Notes under the pieces: generated by a model
The model's input: only the letters and a program-made list of their open reading frames with translations
The model's database searches: none
What the model was told of the DNA's origin: nothing
Origin: a virus
Direction: 5' to 3' (one strand)
Virus record (IMG/VR): IMGVR_UViG_3300027747_002198
Coordinates: 97,800-161,799 of that record
DNA: 64,000 nucleotides
Shown: positions 33,286 to 40,463 of the stretch, in pieces
How the letters are laid out: each line of letters starts with the position of its first letter
Numbering within the stretch: position 1 is the first letter of the stretch
Translations under genes and position numbers: made by a program

Positions 33286-35415
33286 ATGCAAATTTTGGAA
33301 TCCAAATCACTATTAGCCAAACTAATGGCTACCGAAAATCTTATCGTTGAACAGCGTAAGGTTCAAACGGCTTCTTTTGACGTAAAGAACCGTGTATTAG
33401 TTATTCCACAATTAGACAAAAACATTTCTGGTTATCTGTACGATATGTTTGTTGGCCACGAAGTTGGCCACGCACTCTATACTCCTCTCGATGGCATGAC
33501 CAAAGCATACGAAATGAAAGTTCCACAATCAATTACAAATTGTGTTGAAGATTCTCGTATCGAAAGAAAAATCAAAAACAAATATCCTGGCATCCGTTCT
33601 TCTTTCGTTAAAGGTTACAAAGAGTTAATCGATAAAGATTTCTTTGGTACTCAAGGTGTCGATTTGAACACCCTTGGTTTTCTTGACCGCCTCAATATGT
33701 TTACCAAAGGCGGACCATCACAAGGTATTAAATTCACCAACACAGAACGTGAATTGGTTGAACTCGTAGAATCTACCGAAACTTATGATGAAGTTATTGA
33801 AGTTTCTAAAAAAATTGCCGAGTATGTCAAAGCTGAAAAAGAAGCCAAACGTAAGCAAATGGCTGAAGAAGGCGTTGAAGAAGATGAAGAATTTGAAGAA
33901 TACGATTTCGATGATGATTCTGATGAAGGCGAATTTGGCTACAACGACTTTGATGGTGAAGATGGCGAAGAATCTGAAACAGACGAATCACAAGAAGGCG
34001 AAGGTTCTGATGACGAAGAAGATGATGGATCTGAAACTGATGAAAAATCTGGTTCAGGTGGCAAAAGTACCGGCGACAAAGGTTCAAAAAGTGATGAGAT
34101 CCGTTCTTTGACTGATGATGCTTACAAACAAAACGAAAGCAAATTATTTGAACAAAGTGGCGATGCATACTATTATGGTAATATTCCAAAAATTGATTTA
34201 GATAGAGCTATTTTTGATTACAAATCACTATATAAAACATATCGTGAAGAAATGGGTAATCGTGATTTTCATTTAGATGATAAGCCTTACCAAAAACTCC
34301 GTACTGATGCAAACAAAGTAGTTTCTTATTTGGCTAAAGAATTTGAGTTGCGTAAGAACGCAGACCAAATGAAACGTGCTTCAACAGCTAAAACTGGTGA
34401 ATTGAACATGAATAAGATTTTCTCTTATAAGTTCAATGATGATATCTTCAAAAAGATTACAGTTTTACCTGGTGGTAAATCACACGGCCTTGTAATGTTT
34501 TTAGATTGGTCTGGCTCTATGTCCAACCACATTGAAAACACCGTCAAGCAATTAATTTCTTTGGTGATGTTTTGTAAGAAGGTAAATATTCCTTACGAAG
34601 TGTATGCTTTCTCATCTGAGTATGATACATATAGTCCTACACCTAAGAAAGGCGACATTGTATTAGGTGAATTTAGATTATTAAATGTTCTCTCTAGTAG
34701 AATGTCTGCTGTTGAGTTTAATTTTGCAGCAAAAACTTTGGTGAATATTTCTTGTTCTCGTTATTGTTATTCCCGTATTTTTGCTATGGGCGGAACACCA
34801 TTGAATGAAGCAGTTATTGCAGCAATGCAAATTGTACCAGAATTTCAGAAGAAATTTAAATTACAAGTTGTAAATACTATCTTCTTGACTGATGGTGAAG
34901 GTCATCGTATTAACAAAGTATACCATGAGAATCAATATGGCTTACATGGTTATGTCGGTGATCCTTTACAGACTTCTAGAAGTTATAATGCGCCGCATCC
35001 AAAATTGATTGCTCGTGATCCTGAAACAAAAAATCAGGTCGTGGTCGACCAATATAAAAATACGGCTGGTTATCTTGAGTTGTTGAAGGCAAGAACAAAT
35101 TGTAACATTGTTGGCTTTTATGTTTTATCTGGCCGTGAATTTACCAGAGCTGCATATGGTCTAGTACCTAAGGCTGCTGATCTAGATGCCTTGAGAATTC
35201 AATTCCGTAAGGATAAATCTCTTGTCATCACTTCAGCAGGTTTCGATGAATATTACTTACTCCGTTCTGAAGCACTAGATACGGATGATGATGTAGAATT
35301 CTCTGTAAAAGAGAATGCAACCACCCGTGGTTTAGTAAGTGCGTTTAGTAAGTATACTAAAAACCGTTTAATGAACCGTGTTATTTTAAATCGTTTTATA
35401 GGAATGATAGCATGA
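33286..35415 (+). CDS. VWA-domain protein with N-terminal HExxH (CobT-like)
   Basis: A 709-residue protein. The N-terminal VGHEVGHALYTP (H58, E59, H62) is a metallopeptidase-type zinc motif. Residues about 190-275 are an acidic, disordered linker. The C-terminal VWA domain has the MIDAS start FLDWSGSMS (D407, S409, S411) and a later FLTDGEGHR. This layout resembles CobT-type VWA proteins, which act with MoxR/CobS AAA ATPases in metal insertion or remodelling; a CobS-like gene is at 49635. Target unknown. It follows its own promoter. Confidence 0.75.
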   Translation: MQILESKSLLAKLMATENLIVEQRKVQTASFDVKNRVLVIPQLDKNISGYLYDMFVGHEVGHALYTPLDGMTKAYEMKVPQSITNCVEDSRIERKIKNKYPGIRSSFVKGYKELIDKDFFGTQGVDLNTLGFLDRLNMFTKGGPSQGIKFTNTERELVELVESTETYDEVIEVSKKIAEYVKAEKEAKRKQMAEEGVEEDEEFEEYDFDDDSDEGEFGYNDFDGEDGEESETDESQEGEGSDDEEDDGSETDEKSGSGGKSTGDKGSKSDEIRSLTDDAYKQNESKLFEQSGDAYYYGNIPKIDLDRAIFDYKSLYKTYREEMGNRDFHLDDKPYQKLRTDANKVVSYLAKEFELRKNADQMKRASTAKTGELNMNKIFSYKFNDDIFKKITVLPGGKSHGLVMFLDWSGSMSNHIENTVKQLISLVMFCKKVNIPYEVYAFSSEYDTYSPTPKKGDIVLGEFRLLNVLSSRMSAVEFNFAAKTLVNISCSRYCYSRIFAMGGTPLNEAVIAAMQIVPEFQKKFKLQVVNTIFLTDGEGHRINKVYHENQYGLHGYVGDPLQTSRSYNAPHPKLIARDPETKNQVVVDQYKNTAGYLELLKARTNCNIVGFYVLSGREFTRAAYGLVPKAADLDALRIQFRKDKSLVITSAGFDEYYLLRSEALDTDDDVEFSVKENATTRGLVSAFSKYTKNRLMNRVILNRFIGMIA

Positions 35416-35657
35416 TTAAGGAAGAAATTGTAACTTTTGTGGGTGATGCAGGACAACGACAAGCTGAATTGTCCTGCTTAACTAGTGCCATGAGTACGCC
35501 ACTTTGGATTGTAGACTTTAAAAAGAATAACGAATGTTTCATGACTAGGTTTTACCATACTGAATCTGAAGCACAATCTATTGCTGAAAAATATGCCTAC
35601 GAAGGAGTTGTAGGTGAACCAAGTAACAAAATGTTATTGAACGAAAATGGCCAATGA
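35412..35657 (+). CDS. Small hypothetical protein
   Basis: An 81-residue protein overlapping the previous gene by 4 bases. TPLWIVDFKKNNECFMTRFY then an acidic helix (ESEAQSIAEKYAYEG). No family recognised. Overlaps the next gene by 11 bases. Confidence 0.6.
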   Translation: MIKEEIVTFVGDAGQRQAELSCLTSAMSTPLWIVDFKKNNECFMTRFYHTESEAQSIAEKYAYEGVVGEPSNKMLLNENGQ

Positions 35658-35922
35658 TATTGTATTACCCGAACCTTTTGATCCAAGAAAAATTTATAAT
35701 GAATTAATTAAAAGGTGCAAGCGAGTTAGAGAGTGGTTTATATTTTGTATTGTTGATGAAAGTTGGATTCCAAAGGAAGATTTACCATTTGAAATTGTGA
35801 TCATGAACGGAATATATTGTTGCCGTGTGATTACACCAACTCGTAATGAAGCAATTAAAATTATAACTAATACTCTACCTGTGATTAGATTTATTGATGA
35901 AGGTTTAAATGATGATGAATGA
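35647..35922 (+). CDS. Small hypothetical protein
   Basis: A 91-residue protein with YNELIKRCKRVREWFIFC and IVIMNGIYCCRVITPTRNEA, mixed alpha/beta with several Cys. No family recognised. Overlaps the next gene by 14 bases. Confidence 0.55.
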   Translation: MANDIVLPEPFDPRKIYNELIKRCKRVREWFIFCIVDESWIPKEDLPFEIVIMNGIYCCRVITPTRNEAIKIITNTLPVIRFIDEGLNDDE

Positions 35923-36193
35923 AAAAACAAAAGAAACACTATTAATATTACAAGAAGAATGTGCTGAAGTAATTCAGGCAGCCTCCAAGGTATTTCGCTT
36001 TGGTGAAGAATCCAGATGGCCATCCGAAGATAGTGCTTCAACACATGAATGTCTGGCTATGGAAGTTGGCCAAGTATTGGCCATGATTGATATTCTGATT
36101 GAAAGTGGTTATATTTCGGATGAAGCCGTCAATGGTGCCAGAATATACAAGAAAGAAAAACTAAAGATTTGGTCCAGTATCTATGCCGATTGA
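35909..36193 (+). CDS. MazG-like nucleotide pyrophosphohydrolase candidate
   Basis: A 94-residue protein with LLILQEECAEVIQAASKVFR near the start, the EExxEVxxA helix typical of MazG/all-alpha NTP-PPases, and a second helix TAMEVGQVLAMIDILIE-like segment (AMEVGQVLAMIDI) giving further acidic residues. Such enzymes hydrolyse NTPs to NMPs. Three ATGs in a row open the frame; the first is used here. Overlaps a small gene at the end. Confidence 0.65.
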   Translation: MMMNEKTKETLLILQEECAEVIQAASKVFRFGEESRWPSEDSASTHECLAMEVGQVLAMIDILIESGYISDEAVNGARIYKKEKLKIWSSIYAD

Positions 36194-36362
36194 AGAACTA
36201 CTATTACGTTTAAAAACGATTTGGATTTGGTCGCCAAAGCATTCTACTGTTAGAACTAAGGTTGCTGAACTAATACAAAATCTTGGCGGTATTGTACCTC
36301 AAGAATATTCTGAACCTCAAGGTCAAGCACCAATAGTAGTACCAGACCAAGAGAGTAATTAG
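36183..36362 (+). CDS. Small hypothetical protein
   Basis: A 59-residue protein starting at ATG 36183 in the end of the MazG-like gene (TATGCCGATTGA). Sequence MPIEELLLRLKTIWIWSPKH then a Gln/Pro-rich tail (PQEYSEPQGQAPIVVPDQ). Unknown function. Confidence 0.55.
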   Translation: MPIEELLLRLKTIWIWSPKHSTVRTKVAELIQNLGGIVPQEYSEPQGQAPIVVPDQESN

Positions 36363-36402
36363 AACACCAAATTCACAAGAAGTAGATATATACCAATATC
36401 CA

Positions 36403-36549
36403 TTACATACCTCTCATAGAATAGAAATCACGAACTAAACGCTCCACTTCTGTGTGAGTTTGTGGATTCTTAGAACGTACATAGTATTCTAACTGTGAGG
36501 TTGTTTTGAGGAAAGATAAGGCATTGAGAATGGATTTAAAGAATTTCAT
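36403..36549 (-). CDS. Small minus-strand protein
   Basis: A 48-residue protein on the minus strand: MKFFKSILNALSFLKTTSQL, then EYYVRSKNPQTHTEVERLVR and DFYSMRGM. It has AAAGGA 5 bases before the ATG at 36549 and a minus-strand TATAAATA 58 bases upstream. The YxxSKNPQxxxEVERLxR pattern recalls small DUF3563-like or similar phage proteins. It lies in a plus-strand gap (36363-36625) that otherwise has no plus-strand gene. Function unknown. Confidence 0.7.
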   Translation of the reverse strand: MKFFKSILNALSFLKTTSQLEYYVRSKNPQTHTEVERLVRDFYSMRGM

Positions 36550-36606
36550 TTTTGTCCTTTTGAGATTTAATTTAAACACCAATTGTGTTAGTGTTAACGA
36601 TATTAG

Positions 36607-36614
36607 TATTTATA
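36607..36614 (-). promoter_or_regulatory. Minus-strand late promoter TATAAATA
   Basis: The plus strand reads TATTTATA; on the minus strand it is a perfect TATAAATA, 58 bases before the ATG at 36549. It lies just upstream of the plus-strand gene at 36626, so late transcription would run away from it. Confidence 0.7.
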
Positions 36615-36625
36615 CTTATAGAAGA

Positions 36626-36856
36626 ATGAGAAATCTATTTTTACCAAAAAAATTTAAAGGTATACTAGGCGATGCTTTGGTATGTCTATCCCTTTTGGTA
36701 CTCTTTGCATCTGTAATCTCAATGGGGCTTGACGCAGAGTTCAGTCGTGTGATAAAATATGATTGTGAAATAGCAGAGATATCACCTGATTTTACTCCAG
36801 CGATGAAACAAGAATGTCGTAAACTTAGATATGAAAAACAAAGGTACAAAACATGA
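36626..36856 (+). CDS. Small membrane protein
   Basis: A 76-residue protein with one hydrophobic helix (GDALVCLSLLVLFASVISMG, about 15-34), then an acidic/Cys-containing segment (KYDCEIAEISPDFTPAMKQE) and a basic tail. The ATG at 36626 follows AGAAGA and is preferred to an upstream ATG at 36506 that would make a long hybrid over the minus-strand promoter. Likely an inner-membrane protein with its C-terminus exported; function unknown. Confidence 0.6.
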   Translation: MRNLFLPKKFKGILGDALVCLSLLVLFASVISMGLDAEFSRVIKYDCEIAEISPDFTPAMKQECRKLRYEKQRYKT

Positions 36857-37083
36857 CATCATTTACCACCGAAGATAGACTTAACGCAGAAAAACTAAAA
36901 GAAACGCCACCAGATTGGGACGCAACCTCCGCACCTTGGCCGTTTACCGAAGCAGATATAGTAGAAGGCGAAACAGATGATCCTAACCTCTCATCTCCAG
37001 CAGTTTTTCAAGCGCTTCCGGACACTCTCGATCCAATACCATACGAAGAAAAATACAAAGAGTATCTAAAAAGTTCCTCATAA
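36853..37083 (+). CDS. Small acidic hypothetical protein
   Basis: A 76-residue acidic, Pro-rich protein (ETPPDWDATSAPWPFTEADI, ALPDTLDPIPYEEKYKEYL). Overlaps the previous gene by 4 bases. No family recognised. Confidence 0.6.
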   Translation: MTSFTTEDRLNAEKLKETPPDWDATSAPWPFTEADIVEGETDDPNLSSPAVFQALPDTLDPIPYEEKYKEYLKSSS

Positions 37084-37101
37084 CCCGCAAGGTTCTATAT
37101 T

Positions 37102-37389
37102 ATGTTCCAACTTGAAATTCAATACTTCTTCCCTCTTACTGAGCAGATTCCGTTAGGCCTCGATTATACCGGATGTGAGAAACCGAAATTAACGGTAGTA
37201 TCAGAAGGTACGGGAATATATTTGGCTACTCCCACTTGGTCTACGACCATTGCTCCCACTCTCTCAGTCAAACCACAAAACTCAGTTGGCCAACTCAACA
37301 TTGGTGGAATCGAGATTGGCATGGAGAAAGAACCGAAGTGGTATCAGAAGGTACTATACAAACTATTAGGATTTAATTGGAAAAAATAA
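37102..37389 (+). CDS. Hypothetical protein
   Basis: A 95-residue protein, beta-rich (LEIQYFFPLTEQIPLGLDY, TPTWSTTIAPTLSVKPQN) with a helical Trp/Lys end (WYQKVLYKLLGFNWKK). ATG lies after GGTTCTATATT. No family. Stop overlaps the start of the next gene (TAATG). Confidence 0.6.
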   Translation: MFQLEIQYFFPLTEQIPLGLDYTGCEKPKLTVVSEGTGIYLATPTWSTTIAPTLSVKPQNSVGQLNIGGIEIGMEKEPKWYQKVLYKLLGFNWKK

Positions 37390-37586
37390 TGAACTCCTTT
37401 CACATTTTTGATATATCAATATATCAGATGAACCTCTTTTCTTTTATGATGGGAGCTCTATGGGCTTTCTTTAACCAGAGTTATTTTGGTAAAAGAATGG
37501 CAGGACCACTATTTTTATATTTTGGTGGTCTAGCTGTTTATTATTGGGCTCAGTATCAACACCTCTATAATGCGATAAACAAATGA
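37389..37586 (+). CDS. Small membrane protein
   Basis: A 65-residue protein with two hydrophobic segments (NLFSFMMGALWAFFNQS; PLFLYFGGLAVYYWAQ) joined by a short basic loop (YFGKRMAG). It probably lies in the inner membrane as a hairpin. The ATG at 37389 shares its first base with the stop before. Function unknown; imm- or holin-like roles are possible. Confidence 0.6.
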   Translation: MNSFHIFDISIYQMNLFSFMMGALWAFFNQSYFGKRMAGPLFLYFGGLAVYYWAQYQHLYNAINK

Positions 37587-37816
37587 AAAAATGGATGGAG
37601 AAAGAGTATTCTCAATGGGTGTACTATGATGATGAGGATGGAAAAATCATTGGATCCGTATATAAAGTTGGTAATACTCAGACTATTTGGGGCGCCAAAG
37701 TATACTTCAATGTAGAAGGTGTATTAGGCCAATATATCGATTCAGACTATGCTAAGAGGGCTGTAGAATATTTCTGGATGGTAGAAGAAAGAAGTGTACT
37801 GGAGAATAAACTGTGA
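37583..37816 (+). CDS. Hypothetical protein
   Basis: A 77-residue mixed alpha/beta protein (QWVYYDDEDGKIIGSVYKVG, ending VEYFWMVEERSVLENKL). Overlaps neighbours by 4 bases at both ends. No family recognised. Confidence 0.6.
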   Translation: MKKWMEKEYSQWVYYDDEDGKIIGSVYKVGNTQTIWGAKVYFNVEGVLGQYIDSDYAKRAVEYFWMVEERSVLENKL

Positions 37817-38376
37817 GTTATGTATATTTTGTATTGGATGAAAAATCTAATGCGGTGAAAATTGGTAAAGCCAATATTATTGAAGAACGTCTGAGTTCAT
37901 TACAGGTGGGCAATCCTAATCCCTTAAAGGTTATTCACTATATTAAGTGTAAATCAGAAGATCATAGCCTCTTAATAGAAAGAAAGTATCACCAGGAATT
38001 TTCAAATCTTTACCTAACTGGTGAATGGTTCAGATACAATGAAGCTGCTTTTAGTGATTTCTTTACTGAGAATACTGGTTTTAAACTGAATGAAAAGAGA
38101 AGTCCACTAATAGTTAATACTGTATTTGGTGAAGAAGAATTATTTGGACCTAAGAATAGTCCTAGTTGTTATTTCTATCCATACTTAACGGCACAGATAA
38201 TGACCAACTTTGAGGACGCTTCTAGAATGAAGATACCGTTTAGGACCATGAAATACCCTACACACGGAAAACCATTATTGATGCCTTATTCGGCTAAAAA
38301 GGATAGGGTCTTTATTTCTTATAAGAAGCATCAAGAGAACCTTGAATTTAAGAAATTTCTGAAGATGGCCTCCTGA
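37813..38376 (+). CDS. T5orf172/GIY-YIG-like domain protein
   Basis: A 187-residue protein with a GTG start after TGGAGAATAAACT. MSYVYFVLDEKSNAVKIGKA followed by IIEERLSSLQVGNPNPLKVI and ERKYHQEFSNLYLTGEWF is the T5orf172/MUG113 version of the GIY-YIG fold (VYFVLDE, then VKIGKA, later Glu of ERKYH and the GEWF motif). The C-terminal half is unlike known proteins. The stop is followed by hairpins at 38376-38490. Confidence 0.75.
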   Translation: MSYVYFVLDEKSNAVKIGKANIIEERLSSLQVGNPNPLKVIHYIKCKSEDHSLLIERKYHQEFSNLYLTGEWFRYNEAAFSDFFTENTGFKLNEKRSPLIVNTVFGEEELFGPKNSPSCYFYPYLTAQIMTNFEDASRMKIPFRTMKYPTHGKPLLMPYSAKKDRVFISYKKHQENLEFKKFLKMAS

Positions 38377-38409
38377 AAAAATTCCTGGAACTCGTGGTAC
38401 CTCCAGGAA
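38376..38409 (-). terminator. Minus-strand intrinsic terminator candidate
   Basis: Perfect 8-bp stem TTCCTGGA/TCCAGGAA (38382-38389 with 38402-38409, 12-base loop). On the minus strand the stem is followed by six T (plus-strand AAAAAA 38376-38381). It would stop leftward transcripts entering the gene at 37813; on the plus strand it is followed by A, so weaker there. Confidence 0.55.
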
Positions 38410-38428
38410 AAAATTTCGAATCCTCTCG

Positions 38429-38487
38429 TTCCGGCCCAAAAAATAAAAATTTGAAATAATCAGTTTGGGCCAGGAAACACTTTTTTT
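38429..38487 (+). terminator. Plus-strand terminator-like hairpin
   Basis: GGCCCAAA (38433-38440) pairs with TTTGGGCC (38464-38471), with a TTCC/GGAA extension around a bulged A. A run of seven T begins at 38481. The loop is long (23 bases), so the fold is less certain. It follows the T5orf172 gene. Confidence 0.5.
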
Positions 38488-38498
38488 ATCCTAGGAGC

Positions 38499-38514
38499 GT
38501 TGCTCCCATACAAC
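38499..38514 (+). repeat. Promoter-upstream inverted repeat, copy 3
   Basis: GTTGCTCCCATACAAC, one mismatch from consensus, also forming part of a GGAGC-GTT-GCTCC hairpin (38494-38506). Lies in the non-coding stretch 38377-38746. Confidence 0.5.
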
Positions 38515-38573
38515 ACTCTTAGGCGCCCGCACCAATAAACTCTGAGCGCCTCTGCCAATTCTCTGAGCCATTC

Positions 38574-38589
38574 GTTGCTCCAATACAAC
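38574..38589 (+). repeat. Promoter-upstream inverted repeat, copy 4
   Basis: GTTGCTCCAATACAAC, one mismatch from consensus. Its end is 82 bases before the TATAAT at 38671. Confidence 0.55.
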
Positions 38590-38648
38590 ACTATTACCAC
38601 TATCGGCAAAGCATCCGCCATCCTATCTGCCAATCCGCAAAATAACGC

Positions 38649-38676
38649 TTTACATATTCCACCAAGCGTGTATAAT
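38649..38676 (+). promoter_or_regulatory. Sigma70-like promoter
   Basis: TTTACA 38649-38654, 16-base spacer, TATAAT 38671-38676 in the shared context GTGTATAATGG. Serves the gene at 38747. Confidence 0.7.
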
Positions 38677-38714
38677 GGTTTTATCAAGTGAAAACAGCAG
38701 TCCGCCTGAAAAGC

Positions 38715-38730
38715 GTTGTTTCCACACAAC
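38715..38730 (+). repeat. Inverted repeat copy 5 (leader of the 38747 gene)
   Basis: GTTGTTTCCACACAAC, perfect arms, but downstream of the promoter -10 at 38671, in the leader 17 bases before the ATG at 38747. It could act on the mRNA rather than on the DNA. Confidence 0.6.
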
Positions 38731-38746
38731 ATATTATAGGATTATT

Positions 38747-39076
38747 ATGGATTTATCTGGATTATCGATTATTGAATTAAAGCAGATGCTTGCTAGAGTT
38801 AATCACGACCTTAAAATGAATAAACCCACTATTAAGCGTATTAAGCAAGAGAAAGCACCGGTATTATCTGAAGGCGCTGAATGTAATATTATCGCTCAGA
38901 GATTTACTGGTAATAAAGCATTACCTATCGAGCATAATAAAAAGTTAATTCAGGATATCGCTATCCAAACTGATATTCTCGATTATCTCAAAAATGGCGG
39001 CCATATTATCACCAGAAAATCTCGTAAAAAGATTAAACCATTATCAGTAGTATCCTATCATAAAGTATCACTATAA
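38747..39076 (+). CDS. Hypothetical basic protein
   Basis: A 109-residue basic, helical protein: ELKQMLARVNHDLKMNKPT, NIIAQRFTGNKALPIEHNKK, ITRKSRKKIKPLS. The ATG at 38747 follows the TAGGATTATT leader; an in-frame upstream start would cross the promoter. First gene after promoter 38649. A DNA-binding role is possible from charge but not shown. Confidence 0.65.
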   Translation: MDLSGLSIIELKQMLARVNHDLKMNKPTIKRIKQEKAPVLSEGAECNIIAQRFTGNKALPIEHNKKLIQDIAIQTDILDYLKNGGHIITRKSRKKIKPLSVVSYHKVSL

Positions 39077-39122
39077 GCAATACCATTTATTTACATTTAC
39101 CATTTTAATTAAGGAATATATT

Positions 39123-39341
39123 ATGACTACATTTATCGACACCGTTTCTACATTATCTATTAAGGATAAGCGTGCTTTAGTAAAATCTCTCCGTGAAATG
39201 ATTAAGGAAGAGGCATTATTAGCTAAAGGCCATAAGCTGAATATTAAGGCTCAAAAAGAAGCTGAGAAAAAGCAGAAAATACAAGCGCAGATTAAAGCTG
39301 CTGCTGATAAACTCGCTAAATTACAAGCTAAATTAGCTTAA
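39123..39341 (+). CDS. Small coiled-coil protein
   Basis: A 72-residue, almost entirely helical protein with a Lys/Ala/Gln-rich coiled coil (KEAEKKQKIQAQIKAAADK). ATG after AAGGAATATATT. Function unknown; followed by the 270-base gap. Confidence 0.65.
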   Translation: MTTFIDTVSTLSIKDKRALVKSLREMIKEEALLAKGHKLNIKAQKEAEKKQKIQAQIKAAADKLAKLQAKLA

Positions 39342-39613
39342 TAGTAATATAGTGCTTATAATAAGCCTTATTAGATAGGGCTTATTAGTAAGTATTATAG
39401 GACGCTCAGGAACGCATAGAATGGTACTGATTAACTTAGAAACAGCTCGGAAAATCTCTCAGGATTAACCAGGATAATCTAGGATAATCTGAGGCACAAA
39501 CTAAGAGCCGCAGTGAGCACCATATTAGCGACTATTATGGCGACTATATTACTTTTAGTTATATAGAATCATTTTTGTTATATTATTAAGTTATTAACAG
39601 GAGCATTATCAGT
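39342..39613 (+). other. Non-coding stretch with hairpin and short direct repeats
   Basis: A long hairpin AATAAGCC/GGCTTATT lies at about 39359-39386, with outer CTTA/TAAG pairs, directly after the coiled-coil gene (possible terminator). Later come two direct copies of AGGATAATCT and two of GCGACTAT. I see no gene on either strand. The end holds TTATATTATT and AACAGGAGC leading to the ATG at 39614. Confidence 0.55.
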
Positions 39614-39913
39614 ATGAATATAGTGGAAGATAATGATTTAGACAATATTGTATTATGCCACGAGGTATTGAATATTGCTCAGGAAGTATTATCAGAGCGG
39701 GATTATGATATTGTTTTACATTATATTCTCGATAATGGTACTAATAAGCAGTTAGGTAGTGATTATGGTATATCTGGTTCTCGTATTATTCAGATATACA
39801 ATAGAGCAATAAGGACTATTATCGGTGCTTTATCCTATGAGAAAATGGTATGGATGAATGGTCAATATTATAAAGTTATTAAAAGTAAATTATTAGATTG
39901 TGAAAGGGTTTGA
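39614..39913 (+). CDS. Stand-alone sigma-region-4-like DNA-binding protein
   Basis: A 99-residue protein. LSERDYDIVLHYILDNGTNK then QLGSDYGISGSRIIQIYNRA/IRTI has the helix-turn-helix form of sigma70 region 4.2 (the part that reads -35 boxes), here without regions 1-3. The C-terminus is basic. ATG after ACAGGAGCATTATCAGT. It might act as a transcription regulator or as a partial sigma factor for the early promoters of this region. Family assignment is by pattern only. Confidence 0.6.
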   Translation: MNIVEDNDLDNIVLCHEVLNIAQEVLSERDYDIVLHYILDNGTNKQLGSDYGISGSRIIQIYNRAIRTIIGALSYEKMVWMNGQYYKVIKSKLLDCERV

Positions 39914-39915
39914 TT

Positions 39916-40062
39916 ATGAGTAAAAAGCATTATATTATCGTAGCAAAATCGTTATTGGAGAATAAAGCATCATTCCAATTATGTTCTGATTTAGCCATTC
40001 AGTTTAAAAATGATAATCGGTTATTTGATATTAACCGTTTTCTTACTGCTTGTGGTCATTGA
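39916..40062 (+). CDS. Small hypothetical protein (phage, RFLTACG motif)
   Basis: A 48-residue protein: MSKKHYIIVAKSLLENKASF then QLCSDLAIQFKNDNRLFDIN and RFLTACGH. This pattern (helix, then FDxxRFxxACG) is very common in phage small proteins of unknown function. Confidence 0.65.
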   Translation: MSKKHYIIVAKSLLENKASFQLCSDLAIQFKNDNRLFDINRFLTACGH

Positions 40063-40064
40063 TT

Positions 40065-40235
40065 ATGAGTAATATTAAGAAATTGGTCGAAGATTTTGAT
40101 TACTATTTTGACAATAATAATTCTGGTGTCGAAATATGTGGTATTAAGTATTTGGCATCGGAGATATTGTTTAATCTTAATCCAGATGCGTATCAAGTAG
40201 AATTTGATACTTGGTTGGAGAATTATAATGAATAA
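40065..40235 (+). CDS. Small acidic hypothetical protein
   Basis: A 56-residue acidic protein (LVEDFDYYFDNNNSGVEICG, then LNPDAYQVEFDTWLENYNE). ATG after TTGATT. No family recognised. Overlaps the next gene by 8 bases. Confidence 0.55.
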   Translation: MSNIKKLVEDFDYYFDNNNSGVEICGIKYLASEILFNLNPDAYQVEFDTWLENYNE

Positions 40236-40341
40236 AGTGGTTATTATTGGTTTGATTATACTATTGGCATATCATTTTGCTGATATTGATAATCAGTTTA
40301 GGGTAATGAGTGGTAATATTAGAATAGAAAAGGCACTATAA
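40228..40341 (+). CDS. Small membrane peptide
   Basis: A 37-residue protein with one N-terminal hydrophobic helix (VVIIGLIILLAYHF) and a short charged end. ATG after AGAATTATA. It shares its last base with the next start. Confidence 0.5.
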   Translation: MNKVVIIGLIILLAYHFADIDNQFRVMSGNIRIEKAL

Positions 40342-40463
40342 TGAATTATTCATTTACTTGTGGTGGTATCGATTTTGAGAGTTTAGAATTAGCGGTTGAA
40401 TATGCTAATATTGAATATATGCGGTCTGGTGTTATTCTCGGTATTGAAAAGGTGATATTATGA
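40341..40463 (+). CDS. Small hypothetical protein
   Basis: A 40-residue protein: MNYSFTCGGIDFESLELAVE then YMRSGVILGIEKVIL. Joined by shared base to the gene before and overlaps the gene after by 4 bases. No family. Confidence 0.5.
   Translation: MNYSFTCGGIDFESLELAVEYANIEYMRSGVILGIEKVIL

Larger units (their letters stand above)
38377..38746 (+). other. Structured non-coding stretch before 38747
   Basis: About 370 bases with no convincing gene. It holds the two terminator-like hairpins, inverted repeats 3, 4 and 5, an AGGCGC/GCGCCT pair (38520-38525 with 38545-38550), and the promoter at 38649. It is richer in G+C than the surrounding genes. It separates the two halves of the accessory region. 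Confidence 0.6.

Noticed and set aside
33785-34189. Shifted and reverse frames in the acidic linker of the VWA protein
   Set aside because: They follow from GAA/GAT-rich repeats of the linker; no start signals.
35694-36044. A 116-codon minus-strand frame
   Set aside because: It lies opposite two plus-strand genes with normal features and has no ribosome site, unlike the real minus-strand gene at 36403-36549.
36731-36760. TTGACG followed by TAAAAT
   Set aside because: It is within the small membrane-protein gene, with an 18-base spacer and imperfect -10; the next gene is already joined by overlap.
38460-38732. A 90-codon minus-strand frame in the non-coding stretch
   Set aside because: It runs across inverted repeats, hairpins and the promoter at 38649, has no ribosome site and a composition unlike the genes around it.
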